The notes below the pieces were generated by a model. That model did not search any database. It saw only the letters and a program-made list of their open reading frames with translations, and was not told the DNA's origin. From Rhynchopus sp. YZ270_cl-10 (lineage: Eukaryota > Euglenozoa > Diplonemea > Diplonemida > Diplonemidae), in NCBI GenBank assembly GCA_964035575.1, contig OZ037879.1, forward strand, positions 992,001 to 1,056,000: a stretch of DNA of 64,000 bases, written 5' to 3'. Within the stretch, counting starts at the first letter, position 1; each line of letters starts with the position of its first letter. This document shows positions 51,841 to 62,204 of the stretch, piece by piece. Both the position numbers and the translations under genes were made by a program.

Positions 51841-54800
51841 ATGCGATTTTGTGCTTTGCTTCTTCTGGTGTCATGTGTGGTTTCTGTTGTGCCTGTGGAG
51901 CTGAGAGAATGCGATTTGAAGAGAACGCGGTTCTGTGATATTGAGGAGGCTTGTGTACCGTTGGATGCGTCTCAGATAGAGAAACGGTGTAACGCGACCT
52001 GTTCTGCTCCTACTAGCATGTTGTACCCCTGCCGGGGCGAATGCGTTGCATATGCCGACTGCGTCACCACCCCCACCCTCCTCACTTCCAATGGGCAGCG
52101 CCTCCGCTATGGTAGCCAAGCATGGACCTCCATCTCCTTCGGGCAGCCAGAAGAAGGTCTCACCGAAGATACCTCCTTTCTCACGGTGGTCGGATACCAG
52201 AAGGAACGGTTCGCGTTCTCTCGAAGCAGTATGGTCATTCAATTAGAAGGGACTGCCGTGTCCACCGCAGACAACGCAATGTATTTGCGCTATTTTGCCG
52301 AGTATTTTGCTGTCATTGGACGCGCCTCGTTTATCTCCTTATCGCTAGGTGAAATGGAAATAGAAGGGAGACCAATACCTTCTGTAACTACATTCGATGC
52401 AGCGGCAGGTGTCGTATGTGGTGACGACGTGCACAGCCACTATACAGTAGGGGCCTGTCTCTCGTTTATCAATGCTGATACCACGAAATGCAATGAAAGC
52501 CTTCCGGCCTCTTACATACTAACTAGCAATGCGCATAAATCGTCGAACCTCGCTCGCCTCGTTTGCAGAAAGTCTTGCAACAGCTGCCCACCTCTCATAG
52601 ACGAAGACGCCTGCGGAGGGGGGTTCGTTGTCAACACCTGTTTGCATATGCTCAAAACTACCTCCCATTTGGAAGGCTACTGCAGCGATACAACACAAAA
52701 ACTGGAGTACATGAAGGATTCGGTGTGCTGGGAGGCACTACGGTGTCGTGCGATTGATGACTACCTGCTGGAACACTGCGCAGCGCACAAATGCGAAACC
52801 CTTATCAAACAGCCCCGCTTTGCGGGATACACCTGCGACCCTTCAGACACATCCCTTTTTAACGCAACGCAGTCCACCACCCACTCCGCCTTTTGCGTCC
52901 AACGAATTACCGGAGACCCAATCCCCGGCACCACAGTTCCCATAGCCGACCTCCCCCTCCTCCACTGCACCGCACCACAAGAGCCAAACACCCATCTCAA
53001 AGCATGCCAAGAATCGATACACCCCCCCGGAACATGCTCTTTAACGGCAGATTCCGCAAAAATCGAGGCCCTAGAGGTGCGTGGTGTTATGGTCACAATA
53101 GAGCCCAGACTACATGATACTGTGGTACGTGAGGTGCAGGGGAAAGTGCCTTCTGCAGACGTTACCTTGGAGGATGGTGTGTTGCGTTGCTATCCTCACA
53201 TCGATGTGGGTGGTGCTGCCACCGCAACACGCCAGGCACTTCTCTTCAGCGAGGCTGTGACGTTAGAAAGGGAGGTAGGCGCGACGTTACAGCATCTTGG
53301 TGTCGATGTGACCGCCGTTGTGTCAACACAACGCACCGTTTACGTCTTGGCATCTGTCGGGCGGCCGCAGAGGAGACTCTTAGAGGCTCGCTTCGAAGGG
53401 CAGCTAGTGGTGACCTTCACTGGTGAGCATATGCACCATGTGGATGGAGAGGAGGAGGACAGAACAGTGTCCAGCACCCGGGTCACGCTGCAACACCTCG
53501 GGCTGAGGGCAGAGGATGCGATGATGACGTCGTGGGGTATCTATGAAGGGAACCTGGCGGGGCGCTGTCCGGTGCCGGATGAGGCGGTGTGGGATCCGTA
53601 CCGTGTGGGGTTGTTGAGGGAGTGTGTCAAAGGTGTGTACATATGCTTTTTGTGATCAAGAGTGACCAAGCGTACTCTTTTCCATTCATTTCTTTTGTTA
53701 GCAAATCCGAATCAACAGCAAGTCGTCTCACTCATTTTTTTTCAAAACCTCGCCTTAAAGTTTGCCTCCCGAAGCGCATCAGAAACTAGAATATCAGTTG
53801 ATCGGTTCCACTCCAACCCTTTAGCCACGAAAGGGACGCAACGCGACGTTAACCGCAGGACTAAGTTGTCCCCATTGCGTTGTGCACTGACGCAATGGAG
53901 ACACACCCTTTCCTTTTTTTCTCTCACCATTTTCCGCCTTTTCTTCCTCGAGTTTTCCATTGGAAAGGCAAGCCCTGTTCACGATATTGCGTACTTACTG
54001 CTTCAAGTCACCTCTATGGCAGAGCTGTCGAGGTGATGCGCGGAAACCCCCATGAGGTCGGCGATGTTTGTAACAATACCAACACCTTCGGTGTGGGTAG
54101 TGTCTTCGGGGGCTTGCCCAGGGCAGTGGTGCATATCCATTGAAATCCCGCTTTATCTTCGTCTTGGAGTGTGAAAAGCTCATCGTGGACTAATTGCCAC
54201 AAGGAACTCCGATCCTCTTCTTGATGCCAGAGTTCATCTCTGACACTTGCGTGGCAATGCCACGTGCAATGACGTTCTTGATGTGGATGGTGATTCCGCC
54301 GAGGAGGTGCAGGAACCTCTGTGCCTCCCGGACCGCCATTCCTGTGTGCAGAACAGCGCGAAGAACCGCCTGTTCTGCTGCGGATGTTCCCATGAGGGCA
54401 AGCACGCTAACCTGATTTTGTTTTATCGTTAGTGATGTTGATATTTAATTTTACACACCTGCTGGGACACTGCCGTGGATTGACTCTTTGCGATGCGATG
54501 GCGGTCACCCGAAAAGTGCACTTGTAAGTCATTTTTCTGGGTGGTAGGTGACCAGCAGCGCTTACAGTAGTCACAATAACGGATTGTGAGCTGGAGAACA
54601 GCTTAGAGAGCTTCTGTTCGCCTCGTTCGCGCAGACCTTGTTGCTTGCAAACATGAGGTACGCTTGTTGCATCGATACACTTTCCTGCTCTACCCGAAAG
54701 AACAGGCACGGGACCAGGCGGGGCAAGGAAGGGAAGTTGATACGTTGAGTGGGTGCAGCGTCACGGCGAACAATCCGTTCTCGAGGATTCTCAACAGGAG

Positions 54801-56101
54801 ACCAAGCAGGGTTGTTGTCTGGAGGAGAAGACGAGGAAGAAGAAGAAGGCGCCAGATGGTCTGCGGGGAGGTGCAGACCTTGTTGGCCGCAAACGTGACT
54901 TTCGCGAGGTGTAGGAGCGGGAATCCACCAGCCGGGATGAGAAGATGAGGAAGAAGAAGGCGCCAGTTGGTCTGCCCGTGCTTTGCCTGCTGATTTGCCT
55001 TCCCTGATCAAATCTAATATCGATGGGCGATTTCCATCTTCTCCTTCATCTTCTCCCCCTGTTTCCGTAGCCAGTCGACCAGTAATATTTTACTTCTAAA
55101 ACCCTGAATTTTTTGAGAGTCCGCAAAAACCCGCAAACGAGGGGAACGCCACCCTCAGTCTACGAACAAAACACCCTCAATATACATCCCCTTTTCTCTC
55201 TCTTACAGGCACCAATGCGATGAATGCCTGCAGAATAGGGGACATGACACGCAAGCACGGATCCCTACGCAGAGTGCTGAAGGACCTCCATGACTACGCA
55301 CTTCCTGTACATGGCCCTGCCTCTATTGAAGGCAAGATCCTCGTCATTGCACGCGGCGACAATGTGTCTTGCGCACAGATTCGATCCTTCGACGTCGACG
55401 CATGGAAGCGCACTGCAGACACCACACCGGAAAGCAACCTCACAGCAAGCTTCTCAGGGGCTCCTGTCAACGGTGTTGTATCTCTGGTGGACAGCCCCTA
55501 CGGTGATGCTGTGACGGAGGTCCGCCTCACCGCAGAAAATTCTGTACCTAATGTGTCGTTTGTCGTATCATCTCGAAGTGTTGCTGGATATGCAGAGCAT
55601 TGCAAGGATTTCAACCCATCAGATGTGTTTCGCGGGGAAAGCGAATTTGATTCGGAAACCCCGTGTTTTGACGTCTTCGCGAACAATAGATTTGATGGCT
55701 GTCCAGCGGGGGATTTAAACATTGCTTTGTTCTCTAGTATTGCCGTTCCTAGGCTCGTTGAAGGGGCCTACCCCTTTCGTATGGTGAATCCATACCTACG
55801 GGTGTCACATCTTTACGCGAATATGACTGAAATGCAGACCCTTGTGGTGTTGTCACATGGTCTACCCATTGCTTGTGCACCATTAGGCTATTCTCCTAAG
55901 ATCCTGAAGACGGTTCCCGATGTTAGGCTAGAAGGGGAAGGAGAGGAGCAAGGTGGTGGGGTTGTGAACGGGGGGGATGAGGGGGAGGAGGAGAAGGAAG
56001 AGGAGGAAGAGGAGGGCAGTTGGCCGGTGATAGTAGTGTGTCTAGGGATAGGGTCGCTGGTGCTCGGTGGGCTTTCGTTGACTCTTCAGTGTAAACGGTG
56101 A
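51841..56101 (+). CDS. Type I membrane protein with Cys-rich ectodomain (two exons)
   Basis: Exons 51841-53632 and 55209-56101 join in phase 1 (GTGTGT donor, TTACAG acceptor) to 894 residues. A signal peptide (MRFCALLLLVSCVVSVVPVE) starts a long extracellular region with many cysteines, including CSAPTSMLYPCRGEC and CRKSCNSCPP. The middle (about 410-570) is beta-rich with several VTLxxxGVDVTA-type strands. After the intron come RRVLKDLHDYALPVHGPASI and a second Cys-containing domain with several N-glycosylation sequons (NLTA, NVSF, NMTE). An acidic Glu/Gly stretch (about 845-868) precedes one membrane helix (PVIVVCLGIGSLVLGGLSLTL) and a four-residue cytoplasmic tail QCKR. No known domain recognised. 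It is probably a surface receptor or coat protein. The 1576-bp intron holds antisense coding relics. Confidence 0.75.
54007..55080 (-). pseudogene. Antisense coding relic inside membrane-protein intron
   Basis: Most of this intron reads as protein on the minus strand: a helical segment (LVDWLRKQGEKMKEKMEIA), a Ser/Pro-rich region with a tandem duplication (LAPSSSSSS...), then ALMGTSAAEQAVLRAVLHTG, FLHLLGGITIHIKNVIARGI and VHDELFTLQDEDKAGFQWI. It is spread over several frames and appears broken. Not recognised; it could be a host pseudogene or an ancient element. The USP intron has an analogous antisense relic, but I see no sequence relationship between the two. Confidence 0.45.
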
Positions 56102-56761
56102 CCAAAAAAATATCTGTCTTTTTTTGTGAGGGATTTTGTGTTTTAAGTCAATTTTTTTTTTTGAATTGATGCAGTATAGCTGTGTTATGCAGTATAGCTG
56201 CGGCTTGTAAGTGGTGTTAAGACCATTTCTTGTCGATAATCTAAACACAAACTTTTGAAGAACGAATGAATGGGAAAAAAAAAAGTTTCTCTTTTGAAAA
56301 ACCATCGAACTGACCCCCCCTTTATTTTATTCAAAAATAAATGCGAAGTGTGTGTTTTTTTATGAAGCGATGAAAGTCCCATAGCCACATTTTTCATCTT
56401 TCAATTCCTTGCTCCACACTTAGGGAAAGGTGTACAGGGCTGTACCTTTGCAGTCCTCATCGTATCCCCCTGCTCTTTCCAGGGGGGGAAACAAAACAAG
56501 CCTTTTTATCAGTCCACGAAAATCGTGGCCGCTATCCTGTGATGGTAGTCTAAAAGTCAAAAATTTAGAGTTCACAATGCGAACAGAAATATGTTTTTTT
56601 TTTTTCCCCTCACGTCCCACCCTTTGTATGAGCTTGACCGAGCTGCGTTTTAGCAACATTCTCTTTTTTTAATTCTTCGTGTTTTGGTTGTAACACTCTT
56701 TCTCGTTTTTTACCTTGACAAAGAAGAAACAGTAGAAGAAGAGGAGTCTGTGCCTATACCT

Positions 56762-56970
56762 TCCGTGGTACAAAGGGATTCGGCCGGCATTGAGTACAGA
56801 TCTTTATACCGCGATTGGAAATATTATGGACCGAATTAAGTACCAAATGTCCCGAAAAAACGTACCATAATTAATTCGGTCCATAATATTTTGTTTCTTT
56901 ATTTATTCGGTCCATAATATTTCCAAACGCGGTACCATGTAAAGTGATTGTCGATACAACAAAAAAACAA
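56762..56970 (+). repeat. HP4 copy interrupted by a MITE
   Basis: Left part: GGTACAAAGGG, CGGCCGGCATTGAGTACAGA, TCTTTA. Right part after the insertion: TAAAGTGATTGTCGATACAAC and an A-run. Without the insert CTTTA and TAAAG close a small hairpin, so the MITE landed at a TA in the loop. Confidence 0.75.
56809..56932. mobile_element. 124-bp MITE with TA target site
   Basis: Inverted ends CCGCG(A/T)TTGGAAATATT and TATGGACCGAAT extend about 30 bp; TA lies on each side (56807-56808 and 56933-56934). The centre repeats TTCGGTCCATAATATTT. Probably mobilised by a Tc1/mariner-type transposase other than the one at 7097, whose ends differ. Confidence 0.82.
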
Positions 56971-57044
56971 AATGACAAAGCGAAGGTCGTTAGTTTGGGT
57001 AAAGCCATACCCTCCTTCTCTTGTCTTCAGAATTCTATTTTTAA

Positions 57045-58412
57045 CCCTTTAGACCCCAGATACCCACATATGGGTAGCAGAATGGCGCCATACAATTAGG
57101 AATATTCTACTCAAAATGGGAAAAACATTTTTTATATTTTGAAAGATTTTGCGCCGATCTTTCAAAAGAAGCAAGAATCGAAAAGTTTTGTGCATCTAAT
57201 ATTTTTTTGGATGCTGGGGGGAAGGCGGAGTTGCCACGGAAAATCATGTTTTTTGACCAACACCCCCTGAAATAACCCTCCTAATACCACTAGGCTATTA
57301 CTGGGGTTCTACTCAGTTTCAGAAAAACATTTTTTTGTATTTTGAAAGATTTTTCACCGATCTTTCAAAATACGCCATCTAAGAACACTTTTATGCATCT
57401 GGGTTTTCCTTGGATGCCGGGGAGCGTGGAAAAGTACGAAAAAAGGGTCACTTTTCAGAGTCTCCCTGTGATCAAAAAATTTCTGCTCGTTTTCGTAAAA
57501 ACACTTTTTTTGTGTGGAAAGATTTCGTTCACATCTTTCAAAATACGCAACAATTGAAAACTTTTATGCATCTGTGATATCCTCGGATTTTGGTGAGATT
57601 TTACCACCAATATACGGGTTTAAACGTTACCAAGGTCGTAAAGCTAGTAGGGTTGATAAGTAGGGTTCTACTCATTTTCGTGAATTTTTTTTTACATTTT
57701 TGGAAAGATTTGATGTCAAATCTGTCAAAAGAAGCAAGAATCGAAAACTTTTGTGCATCTGAGTGCACTTTGGAAGTTCGTGAGAACCGCCACCAAAATC
57801 ACTGTTTTTCTGACTATCTTTTGCCTTATTCCCACCCAAAACACGTTATAAGCCGGGCTTTCACTATTTTTTCGTATTTTAGGGTGATTTTTTGTGAATT
57901 TTCGGCTCACAGGGTCGTTCTGACCCATTCTGGGGGTGTTTCGGGCCTGTAGATGCCAAAAAACGTGAAAAAATTGCCTTTTTACGTTGTGTAGTGGTGT
58001 TTCAGTGTAAATCGTTAGGGAAATTGATTTTTAGACATGCTGCTAACAGAGCTACACTCATCTAAGTTGGGTTCTACTAGGACTTTTTGCTCGATTTTTT
58101 TTTCTTTGAAAAGATTTTGTGGCGAATCTTTCAAATAACGCCATTTTCGGACAGCAATAATTTACGGGTATTCCCTCGCTCTGCTGGACGAGTAAAAAAC
58201 CGAAAGGTGGATTTTATGCTTACCTCATTTTGAGGGGAATATTTTTTTTCAAAAAAAAACTTTAAAAAATGGAATTGAAAGCTGTGTCCAAAATCTTTCA
58301 ATTGCGGCCAGGTACGATCAAAAATTTGCATCTGGGGTCCCCTTACCGGTTGGAGAGCCCAAAAAACCAAAACTCAAAAGTGGGTCGAAAAAACGGCTTG
58401 GGGTCTAAAGGG
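57045..58412. mobile_element. piggyBac-like non-autonomous element, 1368 bp
   Basis: TTAA on both sides (57041-57044, 58413-58416) and inverted ends CCCTTTAGACCCCA. The CCCT start and TTAA site are hallmarks of piggyBac. There is no transposase; the interior consists of about six diverged direct units of 150-250 bp, each with a TCTACTC-like start, a GAAAGATTTTG...TCTTTCAAAA hairpin and a TTTTGTGCATCTG end. The GATCTTTCAAAA arm is inverted relative to TTTTGAAAGATTTT in each unit. Confidence 0.85.
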
Positions 58413-59618
58413 TTAAAGTTTTCATTTTCTGACAAAGGGGGGAAAAATATTCACGTGGCTGCTTTCTTGTGCTTCTGTAGACAGAGCTAAATCAACAGGA
58501 AAAAAAATCCCCGTAGAGAACCAGGTGTCTGCGTCCGCCGATGAACGGTGAGGCGTTTTGCACTTTCAGATTCTTCTCTCTTAAATAAGGTGACTGGGCA
58601 CAAGAAGACTTAGGTTCATCTCATAAAACTTTGTTTCTTTTATTTTGCTTCGTAGGAGACGACGCTGGTGGATAAACTCCACCTTTCGATTGAACATAAT
58701 ATCTTAATCTTTTATTTGCTTTGTATTCTTTCGGAACACAAAGCATACGAACGATTGTTTAGTTGCACGCCAATGCCATTTGGCTATCCCAGCAGGAGGC
58801 ATGCATGGCAAGAGAACCGGGTTAAAAAAAACACCGCACTTTTATTCACTTTATATCCGACACCGTGTACGCAAAAAAAAAAAAATTGAAAAAAAAAAAA
58901 AAAAAATGTATCAAAAAGACCTTCGCAAAAAAAATTCAAGAAAAACACAACACAACCAGAAATTTCTCACGATTTTGTTTTGCTTTTTGTTTTACCATGC
59001 GAACGTTTTGCGTAATTAGTTTTTGACTTTTTTTTTTAGGTACACTGTCACGAGAGGGCTGTTGTATTTCAAGTCAACTTTTTTTTCCCCTCCATTTTTT
59101 TCTTTTTTTGAGCACACCTTTAGCAAACAAAGAGAGTTTTCCTTACTCTCCTCACTATCTTCCCTTTCCTCTTAGATGGGAAGTGTTTCCGTTTTTACAA
59201 CGGGTATGTAGCCACTTCTGTGCAGTGTGTTCTCAATTAGTCGCTGTACATCTCTTCCGGAAGAAAAAAAAATTTTTATCTCTCCAAAACGAAAATCAAA
59301 TCAACACTTCAAAAAATAAATGAACCTGCACCGTCTCTTTCCCTCCAAACAGTTTTATTCACACCCCCCCCCCCCCCCCCTCTCATTGCATCAGATAGCT
59401 GAAGCTCAGGTTTGGTTTTCGTGCGACATGAAACATTACTACAGCCAGGTCAGTGGGATCGTGTTGTAATAAAAATATCAAGACAGAATTTTTACTACAC
59501 ACTTTACGCAACAAAAGTTTGATACACTGTCAGGCTTTTGTCTTTTTAAAAAATTGAATTCCTGCTACAGAAACCAACCCCCCCTCCCACTTCCCCCCCC
59601 TTACACACTAAAAGAAAA

Positions 59619-60077
59619 ATGGTGCTAGAAGGCACTGTGTCCAAGTGGGTGCATGCACGTGGCTATGGGTTTGTGACGGGCGCCGACGGCAAGGAGGTCT
59701 TTGTGCACAACGCAGCACTGCAGGGGGGACGGCGACTCATCGTGGGGAAGAAGGTGACATACGAGATTGACGAGGAGGCAAATGAGAAGAAGAAGGGGGA
59801 CGGACCGACCCCGGTGAAGAACGTGGCTGGGGAGGGTGTGCTGGCAAACTCCGCTGGAGGATCCGACACAGGCACCGTCCTCAAGTGGTTCCGTGATAAG
59901 TCCTACGGCTTCATTGCACACTCGAACGGCGACACAATCTACGTTCACAGAAGCTCATTCGACGGAACCCGCCTCAGTGTCGGCAAAGAAGTTACCTTCG
60001 ACCTGGCGCCAGACGCAAACCACGACAGTGGCAGAGGAATTGCAGTGAACCTCACGGGGCCTGGGGTGGTTGCATGA
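59619..60077 (+). CDS. Double cold-shock-domain RNA-binding protein
   Basis: 152 residues, ATG 59619. Two cold-shock domains occupy the whole protein. Domain 1 (about 4-73) has GTVSKWVHARGYGFVTG and the RNP2-like KEVFVHNAAL; domain 2 (about 84-150) has GTVLKWFRDKSYGFIAH and DTIYVHRSSF. These motifs provide the aromatic face that binds single-stranded RNA or DNA. The linker KKKGDGPTPVKNVAGEG is short. There is no RGG or zinc-knuckle extension, so it is smaller than animal Y-box proteins and resembles a tandem bacterial Csp. Expected role: RNA chaperone or translation regulator in cytoplasm, or RNA editing/mitochondrial RNA binding if imported; no targeting sequence is seen. Confidence 0.9.
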   Translation: MVLEGTVSKWVHARGYGFVTGADGKEVFVHNAALQGGRRLIVGKKVTYEIDEEANEKKKGDGPTPVKNVAGEGVLANSAGGSDTGTVLKWFRDKSYGFIAHSNGDTIYVHRSSFDGTRLSVGKEVTFDLAPDANHDSGRGIAVNLTGPGVVA

Positions 60078-60398
60078 TTTTTTGGTTGTATTTTTTTTTT
60101 TCGAACAAAAAAAAAATTGTGTAGAAACAACAAAATAAAAAAGTCGGCAAGTAATTGTCGATGCAAAATAAAATAAAAACAAAAAAGTGAAAGGGGCGGG
60201 GAGAGGAGAATTGAGGAAATACAAAAAATAAATAGCAGTGCAAAAAAAAAAAACTAAAAAATGATCTTTGGATGGCTTTGTGCAAAATGTCTTCCCCTTT
60301 AAGGGGTTGGTTTGTGTGAAGTACTCTCTCCAGAGAAAAAAAAAACGAGAAAAAAAAAGAAAAAAAAAAGCAAACTGCTAAACACCCCTGCACGGTGG

Positions 60399-60640
60399 CC
60401 CAGCAGACCCTTTTGGGGGTACCCCCGGGGGTACCCCCAAAAGGGGTACCCCGCAGGGTAGGGTACCACACAGGGTAGGGTCCGCGGGGGGTACCCCCTC
60501 GCGTGGGCTACCCCAGGGGGTACCCCACAGGGTTGGGTAGGGTCCGCGCGGGGTACCCTTTGGGGGGTTTGGGGTACCCCGAGGGGTACCCCCCAGGGTC
60601 CGCGGGGGTACCCCTGGGGGGTACCCCCCGGGTAAGAATA
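60399..60640. repeat. Palindromic GGGGTACCCC array B
   Basis: About ten GGGGTACCCC-like units with GGGTCCGCGCGG spacers, starting after GCACGGTGGCCC as in array A. Confidence 0.85.
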
Positions 60641-61490
60641 CCCCTTGTCCTTTTTCGTCCTCTACGTCTTTTTCGTCTTTTTCGTCCTTTTTCGATCCGG
60701 GAAAAAGGACGAAAAAGGACAAAAAAGGACGGTGGTGTAAGGTGTACAGGAAAATCACCAGGAAAATCACCGGTTCACCCGAAAAAAAAAAATCCCCCCA
60801 AATAATATTTTCTTGGGAAAAAGTCGAATCCCTTGTATTAGGCGAAATGTTTTGAAAACATGCCACCTATCCACAACCAGCTTCCCGCTCTCCAGAAGTG
60901 CGGGGATCTCAGTTTTTGGGAGAGGTTCCCGTTTGTGCAGAAGTGCTCTACGACAGAAGACATCAGGTACATGGAACAAGACTCCGCGAGGATTGTCCAC
61001 ATTCTTCCAATGTTCTGGGCTTTGAAACAGGTGTTCAATACCTGACCTGCACCTGAAGGGGAAGTTGCTGGGCACAAAAAATGCAAGAAGTCCGGAGATG
61101 AACGAGAGAAGTACAACCTGGAAACCGGCCGCTGTGTTCTTGCCACCATCTTGTCCCCTACCTGCTACACCCTGATAAATAAGGCAAGGTCCCTCGTGGG
61201 GTTTTGGAAAGTGCCTTGAGGCTTTCAATCCAAAGACGCTCATGGATCAGGCAGAAAAAGCAGTGGAGTGTTTTATTACTTTTTGTAAACTTAAAAACGC
61301 AGGTGTCAACTATCAGTGGGTTGTGAGACGATTCTTTGTACCAGGAACGTGAGGAGTAACTTAGTCACTGTACATTATTACCAATGTCCCTTTTCGTCCT
61401 TTTTCGTCCTTTTTTGTCCTTTTTCGTCCTTTTTCGTCCTTTTTGAAAAATCGTAGAGGACAGGGGGGTTCTTACCCCCGGGGTACCCCC
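60616..61490 (-). mobile_element. Defective KDZ-like transposon with long inverted ends
   Basis: Left end GGGGTACCCCCCGGGTAAGA and the right end, inverted, GGGGTACCCCGGGGGTAAGA, continue with CCCC(T)TGTCC and TCCTCTACG. Subterminal tandem TTTTTCGTCC repeats occupy 60650-60735 and 61389-61445. Between them is a minus-strand transposase-like fragment. Outer boundary on the left merges into array B, so its exact start is uncertain. Confidence 0.6.
60767..61243 (-). pseudogene. KDZ-like transposase fragment
   Basis: Minus-strand frame of up to 158 residues including FQVVLLSFISGLLAFFVP, PRGVLFHVPDVFCRRALLHK and ESGKLVVDRWHVFKTFR. The order hydrophobic segment, D-x-x-C-R, then (L/K)VVDRWHVF recalls the KDZ superfamily core (DxxC followed by VDRFHxxxH), but the final His is replaced. 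Only a short part of the normal enzyme is present and adjacent frames also contain coding-like pieces, so it is a relic. Assignment rests on motif resemblance alone. Confidence 0.4.
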
Positions 61491-61720
61491 TGCACACCCG
61501 GTGGCTATTGCCTCCCAGGGAAAGGGACTCTCAAAAATTTTTTTTTGCCCTATATAGGCCTAATTTCGACGATTTGAGGCCATTAAAAGCAAAAATTGGC
61601 ACTTTTGAGCATCTGTGGGGGTCTAAAACGTGGTTTTGCGCAGCCGATTTTTCGTGGTTTTTTTACCAAAGACAAGTCGATTTTTGACCAATTTTTCATG
61701 AAAAATGTGAAGGAAATCGC
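61490..61720 (+). repeat. Dispersed repeat H, copy 2
   Basis: Same start (CACACCCGGTGGCTATTGCC) and order as copy 1 at 39027, and likewise preceded by a GGGGTACCCC unit. The match continues at about 61800-61870 (GTCAATCTGAGGTTTTGTTTGG). Confidence 0.8.
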
Positions 61721-61764
61721 TTAGGAACTTAGCTGTGTACGTGTTCTAGCTACTGCATACACCG

Positions 61765-62204
61765 CGGGGTATAACCAAAATGACCGTATTTTGGCTGAAA
61801 TTTCGACTTGACAATTTTTCCTCGATTTGGTCAATCTGAGGTTTTGTTTGGGGTTTTTGGGCCATTTTATGACCAACCACGCCCGCATACGTGGGAAATT
61901 ACGCGCGCAATGACGACGTCACGGCGTGGGGAGCCCTCGTAATTACGAGGGGTGCTCCCGTGATCCTTTGAGGCCATTAAAAGCAAAATTTGGCACTTTT
62001 GAGCATCTGTGGGGGTCTAAAACGTGGTTTCGCGCCCGAAAAGTCGTGATTTTACCAAAGACGCCTCGATTTTTGACCCAAATTTTTTTTTCTTCTCGCC
62101 CAAAATCGGGCGTGGTAGGTCATAAATGGCCCAAAAAATCCAAAGTCTCAATGAGCAAATTGTGAAGAAAAAAAAATTGGTCGAAGTTTTGGTCATTTTT
62201 ACCA
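61765..62204. repeat. Inverted-repeat element of about 440 bp
   Basis: The block 61765-61895 (ACCAAAATGACC, CGACTTGACAATTTTT, GGGCCATTTTATGACC) recurs inverted at 62090-62204 (CGGGCGTGGTAGGTCATAAA, GGCCCAAAAA, GGTCATTTTTACCA). The space between includes a partial H copy (GGCCATTAAAAGC, GAGCATCTGTGGGGGTC). No coding frame. Confidence 0.6.

Larger units (their letters stand above)
56102..59618. other. Intergenic with nested repeats and piggyBac-like element
   Basis: HP3 relic at 56127, HP5 at 56516-56575, HP4 with an inserted MITE at 56762-56970, the 1368-bp piggyBac-like element (57045-58412), HP6 (58515-58575), HP2 (58586), an HP3 tail (59038-59090), a C-run at 59367-59380. The cold-shock gene's acceptor CTACAG|AAACC is at 59569-59570. 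No gene recognised. Confidence 0.65.

Noticed and set aside
9580-60400. CRISPR-like array from the recurring hairpin units
   Set aside because: Spacing is irregular (hundreds of bp to kb), units have degenerate sequence and the genome is eukaryotic.
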